Assembly: GCF_037176765.1 (NCBI RefSeq)
Contig: NC_090023.1
Span: 127,915,866-127,979,865 of the forward strand
Source of the DNA: Anolis sagrei
Lineage: Eukaryota; Chordata; Lepidosauria; Squamata; Anolidae
Length of the DNA: 64,000 nt
Reading direction: 5' to 3'
Shown here: positions 46,378-56,900 of the stretch, one piece after another
Layout: every line of letters starts with the position of its first letter
How positions within the stretch are numbered: the first letter of the stretch is position 1
Notes under the pieces: model-generated
The model's input: the letters and a program-made list of their open reading frames with translations, nothing else
The model's database searches: none
What the model was told of the DNA's origin: nothing
Made by a program: the position numbers and the translations under genes

Positions 46378-49300
46378 TCTTACCCGCCTCTCCTCATGGC
46401 TTGAGGCAGGTTATAACATTGCTAAAAACACAATAATCTAAAAACATTCTATAAAATACACATATTAAAACATTTCTACAAAATACATATTAAATACACA
46501 AAACAAAGATTAAATAAACATAAGATGCAATTTTAAAATTTGTGATTAAAACTGGCTAGGTAAGCCTGCTGGAAAAGGTAAGTCTGCAAATGTGTTATAA
46601 ATTCCAACAGCTCATTTAGCTGTCGGATCTCTTCTGGCAGGTCGTTCCACAGTCTTGGGGATAACCACCACAACAACTCACTGCATTGATGTTTTGATAG
46701 GTAAGGACTTGGTTACAGAAAAATAATCCATTACAAATCCATTACTTGTAACTCATTGTTTCTGAGCTCTGCTTTTTCTGATCTTTATTGCTCTAGTGTG
46801 TGGAGCTCCAGTTTTACTTCAAAGCTGCTGCAGCTCCTGTCTGCTTTGCATTATATGTATATGTGTATATATGTGTGTATGTGAGAGAGAGGGTGTGTGT
46901 GTATACACACACACTCTGCAAAACCCAGCAAATGTGAAAACAGATCCATCCATGATGCTCACACTCCCAACAGGGCTATTTACCTTCATTAAGGTTCTCT
47001 GACTAAACAGGGTTGAAGCTTATAAGCAAGGTGTGTAAACACTATAAAACTTCTTCAAGTTCACTAAAATATCTACATATTATAGGAGGGGAGTGAAAGC
47101 ACTAAGAGTAACAAAACTTCCTGGCACAGTGGGATGTGGGCTTCACTACCAGAAGAGGTCGTTGCAGTTGCCAACTTTAAAAGAGGGTTGGGCAGATTCA
47201 TGGGGACGGGGCCACTAGGGGCTAGTACTCTGGACAGCCACACCCCACCTCCAGCACAAGGGGCCTCATGTCTATAAATCTGCTGCCAGGGAGTGCTAGA
47301 TGGAGGGGGCAGCTGTCCTGCTGGTGGCCTTCCCTTATGCAACCAATTGGATGTTATGGAGCAACATGGCTCTTATGTTCTTACTCTCCTTGTCATTATG
47401 TATTTTCCTACCATCTTCCCTAAAACAATTGTTGGCCTGTTTCCCACCTTCCACATTCATTGTTTGGAGGGGAGAGGGAGGCAACAATGTGCCTACTTCC
47501 CCACTTATTGCAATGTATCACAGACTATAGGGACACATACTCTTTCCATTGACATTAGGGAGCAAGGAAGGAGGAGAGAGAAATACTGTTTATGAAACAA
47601 TAGGTATGAAGAGCCCATGTCTCCTATCACACAGTAGACAAGATGGGCCATCAATAGTGGCTGCTAAGAATTGGTACATATCCTCTCCAAAACCTCTTTC
47701 ATCACAGGGCCTATTTCATGGCTCTGAACTGGCTCTAAATTTCCTAACAATCTCCCCTCCGGAACTTCAGATTCCCCCAAAACGGGACTCTTGTTTTTTC
47801 TCCAAAACTATAAAGCACTGAGCACATTCACATGAAAACTCAGCACCCTTCGGCCCCATTGATGCCGTTGGGTTGAGGGAGCAATGGGTTGTTGCAGGAG
47901 CCACAGGTGGGGGTCTTCTTTGTTAATTCCAACTAAAGAGGGCCCTTTTAAGCCACTGGTGAATGGTGAGTCAACACAGAGGAAATCAGATTGCTTCTGT
48001 GGCAGTTCTCAAGTGGCACTGATTATAGGCCACAGAATTTTATTTTTGGCTGAAAAAGGAACCAAGACCTACAACAGGAAGTCACATCCAACCACAATTT
48101 CTGGGCTGAAATGAAGGTTTGCAGAGCTTTGGGGTGTTCCTAGCAGCAGCATGTGTGAATTTTGATGTGAAAACCCCCTCTAAAATGGACATTTGAGGAG
48201 CTAGGGAAATCTGTGTATCCCCAAAAGATCTCTAGGTGAGCAAATGCTACTGTTTGTTGACTGCACAATTCCCAGCTCTGGGAAGGATATTTTAATCCCC
48301 ATCTGCTAAAATTATGTTTTTAACACTCCCTTAATGCCCAGCTAATTGCAGAAAAACTATAGCCATTAGCCAGACATGACTGCTTAGGTTTTTAACCAGG
48401 CAGATTTCAAATCTCTGTATTTTCCACAGAGGAAAGAACCTCAGTTCAGTTTTTGTCTTGCTTATTATGGTATCACTTCCTCGGTGCTGCTCATACAATT
48501 AGTCATTATGGAATGTTTAATGTTTCACTTCCTTTGAAAATGTGGATCTCGGCTCTTAACTACTGACAGACAAGTCTGAGGAACATTATAGGCGCTGCTG
48601 ACTGATGAGGTTTGCTTCTCTCACAAGCTGTAAGATTTACACTTGGCCAGTGTAAATGAGCAAGGTACTCAAAAGTCAACGTAAACACAGCACACTGTAG
48701 AAATGAAGCATGGGATGAGCAGCTGAGGCCATTTACAATGTTTTTGAATTGTAATAAAGCTGTAGGTGAAAAAGAGTCACCTGCCACAAAGGTTCAGTAT
48801 AGTTAACTTTGTCTTCTGAGATGAAACTGGAAGAAGTCCTTTAGTTTCACTAGAAACATAATGGGTTTCAGGCAGCTGTCCCCCCATGTTTTTATGGATA
48901 CAAGATCCTGACATTTTCTTCATTGTGCAGCTGAGAAAAATGATCTTGGGACAATTATAATTATCATTAAACTCCCCTGAACTGTGTAACAAGGCCTATG
49001 GGAATGCTTGACTGCTTACCTGAGATTGTGGTCACCTGGACCAACGTCCCATTCTCTTTCCAGTGGGCATCATCTATTCCTTCATAGAAGCAGGCAGCTC
49101 CTTGGTTGCACCAAAAAGGCGCAAACAGATCGGGCCGTATATGCGGAAATGTACAGTTTCCCAGCTGAAAGAGCTCATACCACTCCATCGTGTAGTTTTT
49201 CCCTGTTAAAGTGCTCCTGAAACCGACAGCATCGTGCATGATTTTCTGAAAGAGGCAAACAAGCAACCATGACATGGGCAATGTTTATTTATGTATTCAT

Positions 49301-51395
49301 TGTGTTTATACCCTGCCTTTTTCTCAAGGAGCTTAAGGAAGCAGACACGGCTGTTCTCCTTCCTACTTGATTTTCAGACATCCCTGTGAGGAAGTCACAC
49401 TGAGGGATTTGTAACTCAGGAGGGATCTACATTTGGATTTCCCAAATCTAACAGCTTGCAAGTGTTACAGAGTTTGCTTCCTTAAATTTTCAACTTTTGG
49501 AAAGTGCAAAATATCTGGAGAGTCTCCACTACCTGATCTGAGAAGAAGAGTTTAACAATTGTAAAAAAACAGAAGTAGCCAAGGTTAAATATTTTTAAAG
49601 CAATCTTGATAGTGTAATTTTTAAAAGTACTTTGAGTAATTTATAAAATGAGTTAGGAAAAAAATCAGAGTGTTCAGAGTCCTGCCAAGTTGCCATCTTG
49701 GCCTTTTCCAAACACATTAAACACCAACCTTGTTATTTTATACACCTATTTAAATAAATAAACTATGCTTATTCATTGACATTATACCTCTTGATTTTAA
49801 TGTCAGTTGGGGTAAGAGCAGAAGGGCAGAGGAAGAGGGAGAAAAAGCCACCATACCATACGTCCAAAGAGGTCTCCCACTTTGAACTCCCAAACAGGGG
49901 CCTGCAGTCGATAAACTTCCAAGACATCCTTGTCGCTCATCAGTGGGACGGGAAACCCAGTTGGGCAGAAAGTGTATCGGGCTTGACAGTAAGGATCTGT
50001 TTTAGGGCGGTAATCAAAACGCCTGCATTAAAATAAAGTCATTCATTATTTCAATGAAAAAGATGCAAAAATGTTTATGTGACACATTGATAGTTGCTTC
50101 TGGCTTACACTTCTTGGAGAGTTTTTGTTTATATATGTTACACAATTTCCCCATTCCCTGTAAAAAGCTTTGTCTCAGAAGCTTGCAATCCTTCATACAT
50201 TAAAATCCCTAAAATCATATGGTTTGCCTCTTAAAGATACCAGGACTTCCAATACATTTTTATTTCAGGAGACTATGCAGCTCTGCTGAAGCTCCTTCCA
50301 CTCCACACAGAAGGGATAAAACAAGAACTGAAAGACAATGAGTTCAAATTACAGGAAAAGAGATTCCACTTTAATATTAGGACTTTCTGACTATAAGAGC
50401 CGTTCAGCAATGGAACTTTCTGCTTCAGAGTGTGGTGGAAGCTCCTCCCTTGGAAGCTTGTAAATGGACTGGAGGGCCATCTGTTGGGGGTGCTTTGATT
50501 GTGTTTTTCCTGCAAAGCAGGATGTTTGACTAGATGGCCTATGTGGTCTCTCAACTCTATTATTCTATTACTCTAGGTGCCATGAAGGGCCCTTCCTTAA
50601 CACCATTTAGCACACGGATACAGCCCTCTAGACCAAGTTAGCTTGTAGCTCCAACCAGGAGGATCAAAGTTGCAATTAAACATCTGGAGGGCCACCTATT
50701 TGCAATCCTTGAGCTAATACTTTTCTGAGTGGTCCAAATAGTAAGTCGGGTGAAAAAAAAAGTCCAGTTTGTGAGTTCCACATCCCTTTGTAACAAACCC
50801 CAGAGACCCAGCAAGTGGAGCGTGGCAAAGAGTTACTTTTTGGTTCATTTGGGCTGGATCTACACTGCCATATATCTCAGGAGCCCCGGGTGGGACAATG
50901 GGTTAAACCCTTGCAGGACTGAAGACTGACAGGTCGGAGGTTCGAATTTGGGGAGAGCGGGGATGAACTCCCTCTGTAAGCTCCAGCTCCCTATGCAGTG
51001 ACATGGAGAAGCCTCCCACAAGGATGGTAAAACATCAAAACATCCCGGCGTCCCTGGGCAACGTCCTTGCAGATGGCCAATTCTCTCACATCAGAAGTGA
51101 CTTGCAGTTGCTCAAGTCCCTCCTGACACGAAAAAAAAATCCCAGATTATTTGGCAGTGAAGACACATAGTCTAGTTGCAAACAGATAACCTGGGATACA
51201 GGTCAGTGCAGATCCAGGCTTGGTGAGCTCTGACCAAATGGGGCTTCTGGAGGCAAAGCCTAGTTGGAAATGACAACCTTCTTCAAGCCTCCACTACTCA
51301 TATGTTTTCCTGCCTCACCTGTAGGGCACGGGCCACGTGGAGCAAGGAGGAGGGAAGATCACCACCGAGACCAGCAAGAGCCAAAGAGACGCCAT
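45217..51395 (-). CDS. CLN5: CLN5, lysosomal bis(monoacylglycero)phosphate synthase
   Basis: CLN5 is a soluble glycoprotein of the lysosome lumen; loss causes neuronal ceroid lipofuscinosis, and it is reported to make bis(monoacylglycero)phosphate by transacylation. Exons on the minus strand: 51395-51319, 50022-49857, 49245-49020, 45728-45217 (TAA), 326 residues. Exon 1 gives a compact signal peptide [14 protein letters not shown] then [19 protein letters not shown], matching the human mature N-terminus WPVPYKRFDF. Following motifs: [46 protein letters not shown] (probable catalytic Cys) and [20 protein letters not shown]. Several N-glycosylation sequons (NYT, NCT, NGT, NET, NKT, NTT) are present. 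It corresponds to the shorter human start form; the human upstream extension has no equivalent in frame. The ATG sits in AAGATGG, a strong context. Confidence 0.95.
46325..46670 (-). repeat. L2-like 3' end with (ATT)n
   Basis: A run of ATT (46335-46378) then TTACCCGCCTCTCCTCATGG is the reversed tail; CTGTCGGATCTCTTCTGGCA and GTCGTTCCACAGTC further right are L2-like body text. It lies in CLN5 intron 3. Confidence 0.6.
47085..47395 (+). mobile_element. CR1/L3-like LINE 3' fragment
   Basis: Text such as TTTAAAAGAGGGTTGGGCAG followed by ATTCATGGGGA, then GGCTCTTATGTTCTTACT at the right end, matches the L3/CR1 3' end pattern common in amniotes. It lies in CLN5 intron 3. Confidence 0.55.
47400..48960. 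other. CLN5 intron 3, unannotated part
   Basis: About 1.5 kb between a LINE fragment and CLN5 exon 3 with no element I recognise; the short open frames are unsupported. Confidence 0.5.
50280..50575 (+). mobile_element. CR1 LINE 3' end
   Basis: GAGTGTGGTGGAAGCTCCTC, GGAGGGCCATCTGTTGGGGG and the tail TCTCAACTCTATTATTCTATTA identify a CR1 3' end in plus orientation, in CLN5 intron 1. Confidence 0.8.
50848..51222. mobile_element. Harbinger-like MITE split by a SINE
   Basis: GGATCTACACTGCCATATAT at the left and GATTATTTGGCAGTGAAGAC plus GATAACCTGGGATACAGGTC at the right are two pieces of the Harbinger-type family, separated by a tRNA-derived SINE (about 50878-51138). The SINE is therefore the younger insertion. 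Confidence 0.5.
50878..51138 (+). mobile_element. tRNA-derived SINE (squamate type) with A-rich tail
   Basis: It opens GGAGCCCCGGGTGGGACAAT, then A-box-like GGTTAAACCC and B-box-like GGTTCGAAT within the first 75 bases, and ends CTGACACGAAAAAAAAA. The body shares GACATGGAGAAGCCTCCCAC with the reversed copy at 58195-58445. Confidence 0.75.
51319..51395 (-). CDS. CLN5: CLN5 exon 1 (signal peptide exon)
   Basis: The first 77 coding bases encode 25 residues with a hydrophobic core ([11 protein letters not shown]) and a likely cleavage near PCST. The donor is CTACAG|GTGAGG at 51319/51318. It joins to G CGT TTT GAT of the next exon to give YRRFD, equivalent to human YKRFD. The exon is too short to be obvious as a free open frame, and a longer overlapping frame (51510-51298) is in a different phase. 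Confidence 0.88.
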
Positions 51396-51600
51396 CTTCC
51401 CTGGAAACGAAGGGCGACAGGCCAGGCGGAGAAGCAGAAAAGCGTCCTAGCGAGCTTCGCTTCCGGGCAATTCCCCTCGGAGTCAGCTGAGCGAGGCTGT
51501 CACATGACAAGCCGTCTGACAGATATAGTGCGCATGCGCCCTCCGGCCGACTCTCTTCACGCGCAGGCGCACTCCTTGCTCCGCCCTTATGTGGACTTCA
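51330..51600 (-). promoter_or_regulatory. CLN5: CLN5 promoter with NRF1-like site and TFEB/MITF-type E-box
   Basis: This G+C-rich stretch covers exon 1 and the upstream region of CLN5. A near-perfect NRF1 palindrome TGCGCATGCGCC lies at 51529-51540. GTCACATGAC at 51499-51508, about 104-113 bases upstream of the ATG, differs from the CLEAR consensus GTCACGTGAC by one central base and fits the M-box/E-box class bound by MITF/TFE factors. A CAGCTG E-box lies close by at about 51484. CLN5 is known as a lysosomal gene of the TFEB network, so the match is biologically sensible. Confidence 0.55.
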
Positions 51601-51884
51601 GTTGCCAGAACCCCTTGCCATTGCCCGAGGCGGCGAAGGCTGCTGGGAGTTGAAGTCCAAAACAACCAGAAAACGTTTGGGTTTGGGGATTCAGATTTGG
51701 TGATGGGAAACAGCGTGACACCACTTTTAACAGCCTGTGGGTTGTAGTTTCACAAGGTCTTGGGCCTTCTTGGCCAAGGGTGATAGTGCCCCAGGATCCG
51801 AGAGCACCGAGCCATGGCAAAGTGGCGCCAAACTGCATTTATGTGATACTAGTGCCCCCACTGGCATTCTTGGAAGTCCTAGAG

Positions 51885-52032
51885 CAGGTATGGGCCAACT
51901 TGGGCCTTGCAGGTGTTTTGGACTTCAACTCCCACCATTCCTAACAGCCTCAGGGGAAGGGGCCTGAGGCTGTTAGGAATGGTGGGAGTCGAAGTCCAAA
52001 ACACTTGCAGGAGCCAAGTTGGCCCATGTTTG
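51885..52032. mobile_element. Palindromic hAT-like MITE with target duplication TCCTAGAG
   Basis: Nearly perfect palindrome: CAGGTATGGGCCAACTTGGG and TTGGACTTCAACTCCCACCA pair with the reversed right half. TCCTAGAG is repeated exactly at 51877-51884 and 52033-52040. It lies between CLN5 and the GATD3-like gene. Confidence 0.85.
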
Positions 52033-52105
52033 TCCTAGAGGAAAGCACATGCCGACCCTTTATGAATAAATCTGGCCAAGAAAAACTCCATGGAAGGTTT
52101 GCTCT

Positions 52106-52257
52106 AGGGCAGGTCTGGCTGGGCCAACTTCACCCCTCCAGGTGTCTTGGACTCCAACTCCCATAATTCCTAACAACTTGCCGGCTGTTAGGAACTGCAG
52201 GAGTTGGAGTCCAAAACATATGGAGGTCTGAAGTTGGCCCAGGCCTGTTCTAGCGTC
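52106..52257. mobile_element. Palindromic hAT-like MITE
   Basis: GGGCCAACTTCACCCCTCCA and GGTCTGAAGTTGGCCCAGGC are inverted ends around the shared CTTGGACTCCAACTCCCATA block. Flanks CTCTAGGG and TTCTAGCG may be a decayed 8-bp duplication. Confidence 0.7.
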
Positions 52258-52399
52258 TCTATAAGCTGGAAACAACTTGAAAGTGCCCAACAACAACTGT
52301 AACAACTATACATGGCCTGTCTTCCATTGCATGTGGAAGCCCTGATCTGGACTGAAACAAGTCAGGTATGAAAGGGGATTAAAATTTGTTATCCCCCAT

Positions 52400-53445
52400 G
52401 TTGTTGTTTTTGTTTATTCGTTTAGTCACACCCAACTCTTTGTGACCTCATGGACCAGCCTACACCAGAGCTCCCTGTCAGCTGTCACCACCCCCAGCTC
52501 CAAGATCAAGCCAGTCACTTCAAGGATGCCATCCATCCATCTTGCCCTTGGTTGGCCCCTCTTCCTTTTTCCTCCCATTTTCCCCAGCATCCTTGTCTTC
52601 TCTAAGCTTTCCTTTCTTCTCATGATGTGGCCAAAATACTTCAACTTTGCTTCAAATATTCTTCCCTCTAATGAGCAGTCGGGCTTTATTTCCTGAAGTA
52701 TGGACTGGTTGGCTCTTCTGGCAGTCCAAGGCACTCTCTGAATTTTCCTTCAACACCACAGTTCAAAAACATCTCTCTTCCTTCGCTCAGCCTTCCCTAT
52801 GGTCCAGCTCTCCCATCCATAGGTTATTATGGGGAATGCCATAGCTTTAACTATGTGGATCTTCGTTGCCAATGTGATATGTCTACTCTTCACTATTTTA
52901 TTGAGATTGGACATTACTCTCCTCCCAAGAAGTGTCTTCTGTTTTCCTGGCTGCAATCCGCGTCTGCAGTAATCTTTGCGCCTAAAAATACAAAGTCTGT
53001 CACGGCCTCCACATTTTCTCCCTCTATTTCCCAGTTGTCAATCATTCTTGTTGCCATAATCTTGGTTTTTTTAAATGTTTAGCTGCAACTCAGCTTTTGC
53101 ACTTTCTTCTTTCACCTTAATTAGAAGGCTCTTCAGCTCCTCCTCACTTTTGGTCATCAAAGTGGTATCATCTGCATATCTAAGGTTGTTAATGTTTCTT
53201 CCAGCAATTTTAACCCCAGCCTTGCATTCGTCAAGCCCTGCACATCGCATGATGTGTTCTGCATACAAGTTAAAAAGGTTGGGTGAGAGTATGCAGCCTT
53301 GCCGTACGCCTTTCCCAATCTTGAACCAGTCTGTTGTTCCGTGGTCAGTTCTTACTATTGTTCCTTGGTCCTTGTACAGATTCCTCAGGAGAGAGACAAG
53401 GTGGCTTGGGATGCCCACGCCACTAAGAACTTGCCACCATAAAGG
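52400..53445 (-). mobile_element. Bov-B (RTE) LINE, 5'-truncated, with reverse transcriptase segment
   Basis: On the minus strand the segment encodes part of an RTE-type reverse transcriptase (GIPSHLVSLLRNLYKDQ, KGVRQGCILSPNLFNLYAEH, LRYADDTTLMTKSEEELKSL) and then the C-terminal region (MAFPIITYGWESWTIGKAER, KYFGHIMRRKESLEKTRMLG, RGQPRARWMDGILEVTGL). The 3' end is near 52400. The coding part is in several frames with frameshifts and lacks the endonuclease and the front of the RT, so it is dead. It fills the divergent space between CLN5 and the GATD3-like gene. Confidence 0.88.
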
Positions 53446-53639
53446 CCTGTAAAGTCTCAATGCTCTTTGGACTGGAAAGAAAGCTCTCATTGGCTGGGAT
53501 GCTGGAAAAGAGGCCCCATTGAGAAGAGAAGACGGGCTCCACTAACCAGCGGAGGAGAAAATAAAAACAACAAGGATGTCTCCGTGTAAAGGAGCGCCTG
53601 ATAGACTGGATGTCTTCTTCGTTTCATAAGGTCTTGGAA

Positions 53640-53900
53640 TTGCCCCTGGAATCGGCCAGGGAGGGGGCGTGGCCTGGTATGCATTCTGGGCGGGGCCAGC
53701 AGGGGGCGCGCTGGAGCCGGTCCCTCGCTGGAGAAGAAGGAGAAGGCTGTGCAGATGGCGGGGCGGCGGGTGGCGCTGGTCCTGGCCGGGTGCGGCGTCT
53801 TCGATGGCAGCGAGATCCACGAGGCCTCCGCCGCCCTGGTCCACCTCAGTCGCGCCGGAGCAGAGGTGAGGCCCCGCGGCCTTGGGAGGCCCTTTCCTGG
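53640..53900 (+). promoter_or_regulatory. CpG-rich promoter region of the GATD3-like gene
   Basis: The stretch is G+C- and CpG-rich and includes a GC-box-like GGGGGCGTGG at about 53662-53671. It surrounds the first coding exon. CLN5 is transcribed in the opposite direction from about 2.2 kb upstream, so the two genes are divergent, separated only by transposon-derived DNA. Confidence 0.55.
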
Positions 53901-56900
53901 AGCGGCGTTCCCCGAGCATGGCCTCCCGAGAGGCTTGGACTTCATTTCCCAGAATCCCCGGCCATTGGCCGAAGCCGCCGAGGCGTCTGAGAATTGAAGT
54001 CCCAAAGTCCTGGAGGACCAAAGTGTCTTAGACTCCCAGTGTGTTTGCCCTGTCTATGTATTCTGCAAGGCAATCTAGACTCACTGCGTTCACTGCCAGC
54101 CGGTTTAAATAGAATTGCAGCTTTAGGAAATTAAGTCCCGCTGAATTTGGACTGGGCTGTGGCGCACCTAGTTAGTAGCCAGCTGCATTAAATCACTACT
54201 TACCGAGAGGTCATATCACCACTGACCAAAAGGTCATGAGTTCAAAGCCAGCCCGGGTTAGAGTGAGCTCCCGACTATTAATAGTCAAGTTTGCTGTTGA
54301 CCTATGCAGCCCCCCAAAAAAACCCTAGTTAAATCTGTCAAATAGGAAATTTGGGTACCGCTTTATGCAGAAAGGCTAATTTAACTAATTTATGACACCA
54401 TAAAAAATCCTTCCAGCATTGTGCGTAAGAATGAGGAAGTACTCCATCAAGGACTCAGTGTCACAAGTAGACGGTAAAGCGATAGCTGCCCTGTGGCCGA
54501 AATTGAGCAAACTCTCATGAAGCCGGAAAAGCTGGAATGTTAAATTGCCTCTGTGTCTGTCTATATATGTTGTCTGTCTAATTGGCATTGAAGGTTTTTC
54601 CATGTATATGTGCATTGTAATCCGCCCTGAGTCCCCTGTGGGGTGAGAAGGGCGGAATATAAATACTGTAAATAAATAAATTTGTGAGGTTCACACCTGA
54701 GTCCCCATTTACACTACCATTATAGTCAAGATTGAACAAGTATGCCTTAGTGCAGTGGTTTTTAACCTACTAGACCAGTGGTTCTCAACCTGTGGGGCCC
54801 CAGATGTTTTGGCCTTCAACTCCCAGAAATCCTAACAGCTAGTGAACTGGCTGGGATTTCTGGGAGTTGTAGGCCAAAACACCTGGGGACCCACAGACTG
54901 AGAACCACTAGAGTGGTTTCAGCCTTGGACTATAACACTGGGAACAAGGGTTCGCACCTCTCTCCACTTGGCCAGGGGAATCCACTAGGTGACTTTGGGA
55001 AGTCACACTCTCTCAGCCTCAAAGAACAGCAAAGACAAATCCCACTCTGAACACTCTTGTCAAGGAAACTCCATGATAGATGACAATGACGATAATAATG
55101 ATTTGTCTCTATAGAAAAGGAGAGCCTAAGTGGCAATACAATATATAATCGAGCACCATATCAGAAACTACCGGAAGACACACAACATCCCATAATTGGC
55201 TCAGTAGACAACATGTAAAATAACATACGTGTATAATAGTGCTTCATACAGTCATGCTGACCACGTGACCTTGGAGGTGTCTACAGACAACGTTGGCTCT
55301 TTGGCTTAGAAATGGAGATGAGCACCAATCCCCAGAGTCGGACACGACTAGACTTAATGTCAAGGGAAAACCTTTACTATAAACCGTATACATTGTGGGA
55401 GCCCCTGGTGACTCAGCAGGTTAAACCACTGAGCTGCTGAACTTTCGGTTGGCAGTTCGAATCCAGGGAATGGGGTGAGCTCCTGCTGTTAGCCCATCTT
55501 CCACCAACCTAGCAGTTCAAAAACATGCTAAATGTGAGTAGATCAATAGCTAACAGCGCTCCATGCAGCCATGCTGGCCACGTGTCCTTGGAGGTGTCTA
55601 CAGACAAGGCTGGCTCCTTGGTTTAGAAATGGAGATGAGCACCACCCCACAGAGTTGGACACAACTAGTCTTAATGTCAAGGGGAAACATTTACCCTTTA
55701 CTTATAAACTGAATTTTAAGGGACTTCTCTCACTATATATTGACACCTTTACATTCAGGAAACTTCTCAATCCTGATGCTTGCAGTAATTATATTGATTG
55801 CATTTTTTTAAAAAAATAAGAAAAACCCTGCTTGATCTGGGTGCACTATAAGTTTCCTGTTTGCTATATAGAGTGTCTGTCTCATAGTAAATGCACATAC
55901 ACATTTATTTGTGTTTTGTTTTCTTTTCAGGTAAAAATATTTGCACCAAATATTGAGCAAATGCATGTGATCGACCATTTAAAAGGTTGCCCAAGTGAAG
56001 AAAAAAGAAATGTCTTAGTGGAAAGTGCCCGCCTTGCAAGAGGCAACATTCAGGATTTGGCCGAATTGAAAGTTGGTGAATTTGATGCTGTCATTTTCCC
56101 AGGTGAGCCCTTTTGCAGGTGACTCCTTTACTCCTTGTCTTTGACAGTTTTGCATTCCCTGAATATGTGCAGTGTTATGGAGGGGGATTGGAAGTGAGTG
56201 TCTCCAATGTTGTGTCCCAGTGTGACAACACTCCCCCAAAGGAGAATACGTGTTCCTCAAAGGCTTGGTTCCCCAAGGCTTGGCATCCCCTTTGAATCCT
56301 GTAGGGGTGGGTGAATGATGGATTGGGATTACCCCCTCAAGAGACATGGACGTGTTTGGGAGCTAGGTTGGTGGAAGGGGTGGCATTGAAGGGCAGCCTA
56401 GCCCAAGCCCCTCCACATATGTCAAAGGTCCCTTCTCCCATCGCCCATTTCTGCACCAGAGGACCATGGGGATCCCCATCTCTGCTGTGATACTTTAGCT
56501 AGAGTAAGTCTCCCTGAACTCAGTCAGACACTGTCTTATGTCTGGGGATACACTGTATAAAAACAAGTTAAGGAACTTGCCACCTGTTCACTCCTCAAAG
56601 TGTTAAGATATTTGGAAATCTCTAAGGATGATCTGGTGCTGCAAATCTCATACAGGGATGACTTGGAGGTCATACATAAGATAAAGGGATTTCTCACTGC
56701 TTTGCATATGTTTTAGCTTCCTTGGTAGTATTATATGCCAGTTAGTTTTAACAAGCTATTTATTTATCGTGTCAGAAGCAAATTGAGAATACAGTTATAA
56801 TGAATAGACCAGGTGTCCTCAAACTTTTTAAACAGAGGGCCAGGTCACAGTCCCTCAAACTGTTGTAGGGCCGGATTATAATTTGGAAAAAAAACATGAA

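Noticed and set aside
50878-51138. Functional tRNA gene
   Set aside because: The A- and B-box-like text is the head of a SINE with a long body and A-rich tail; no closed cloverleaf was seen.
51298-51510. Minus-strand frame starting MSCDSLAQL as an N-terminal extension of CLN5
   Set aside because: It is in a different reading phase from the CLN5 signal-peptide frame and does not join to exon 2.
53487-54021. Minus-strand frames of 159-172 codons over GATD3-like exon 1
   Set aside because: Antisense shadows of a CpG island; no recognisable protein.
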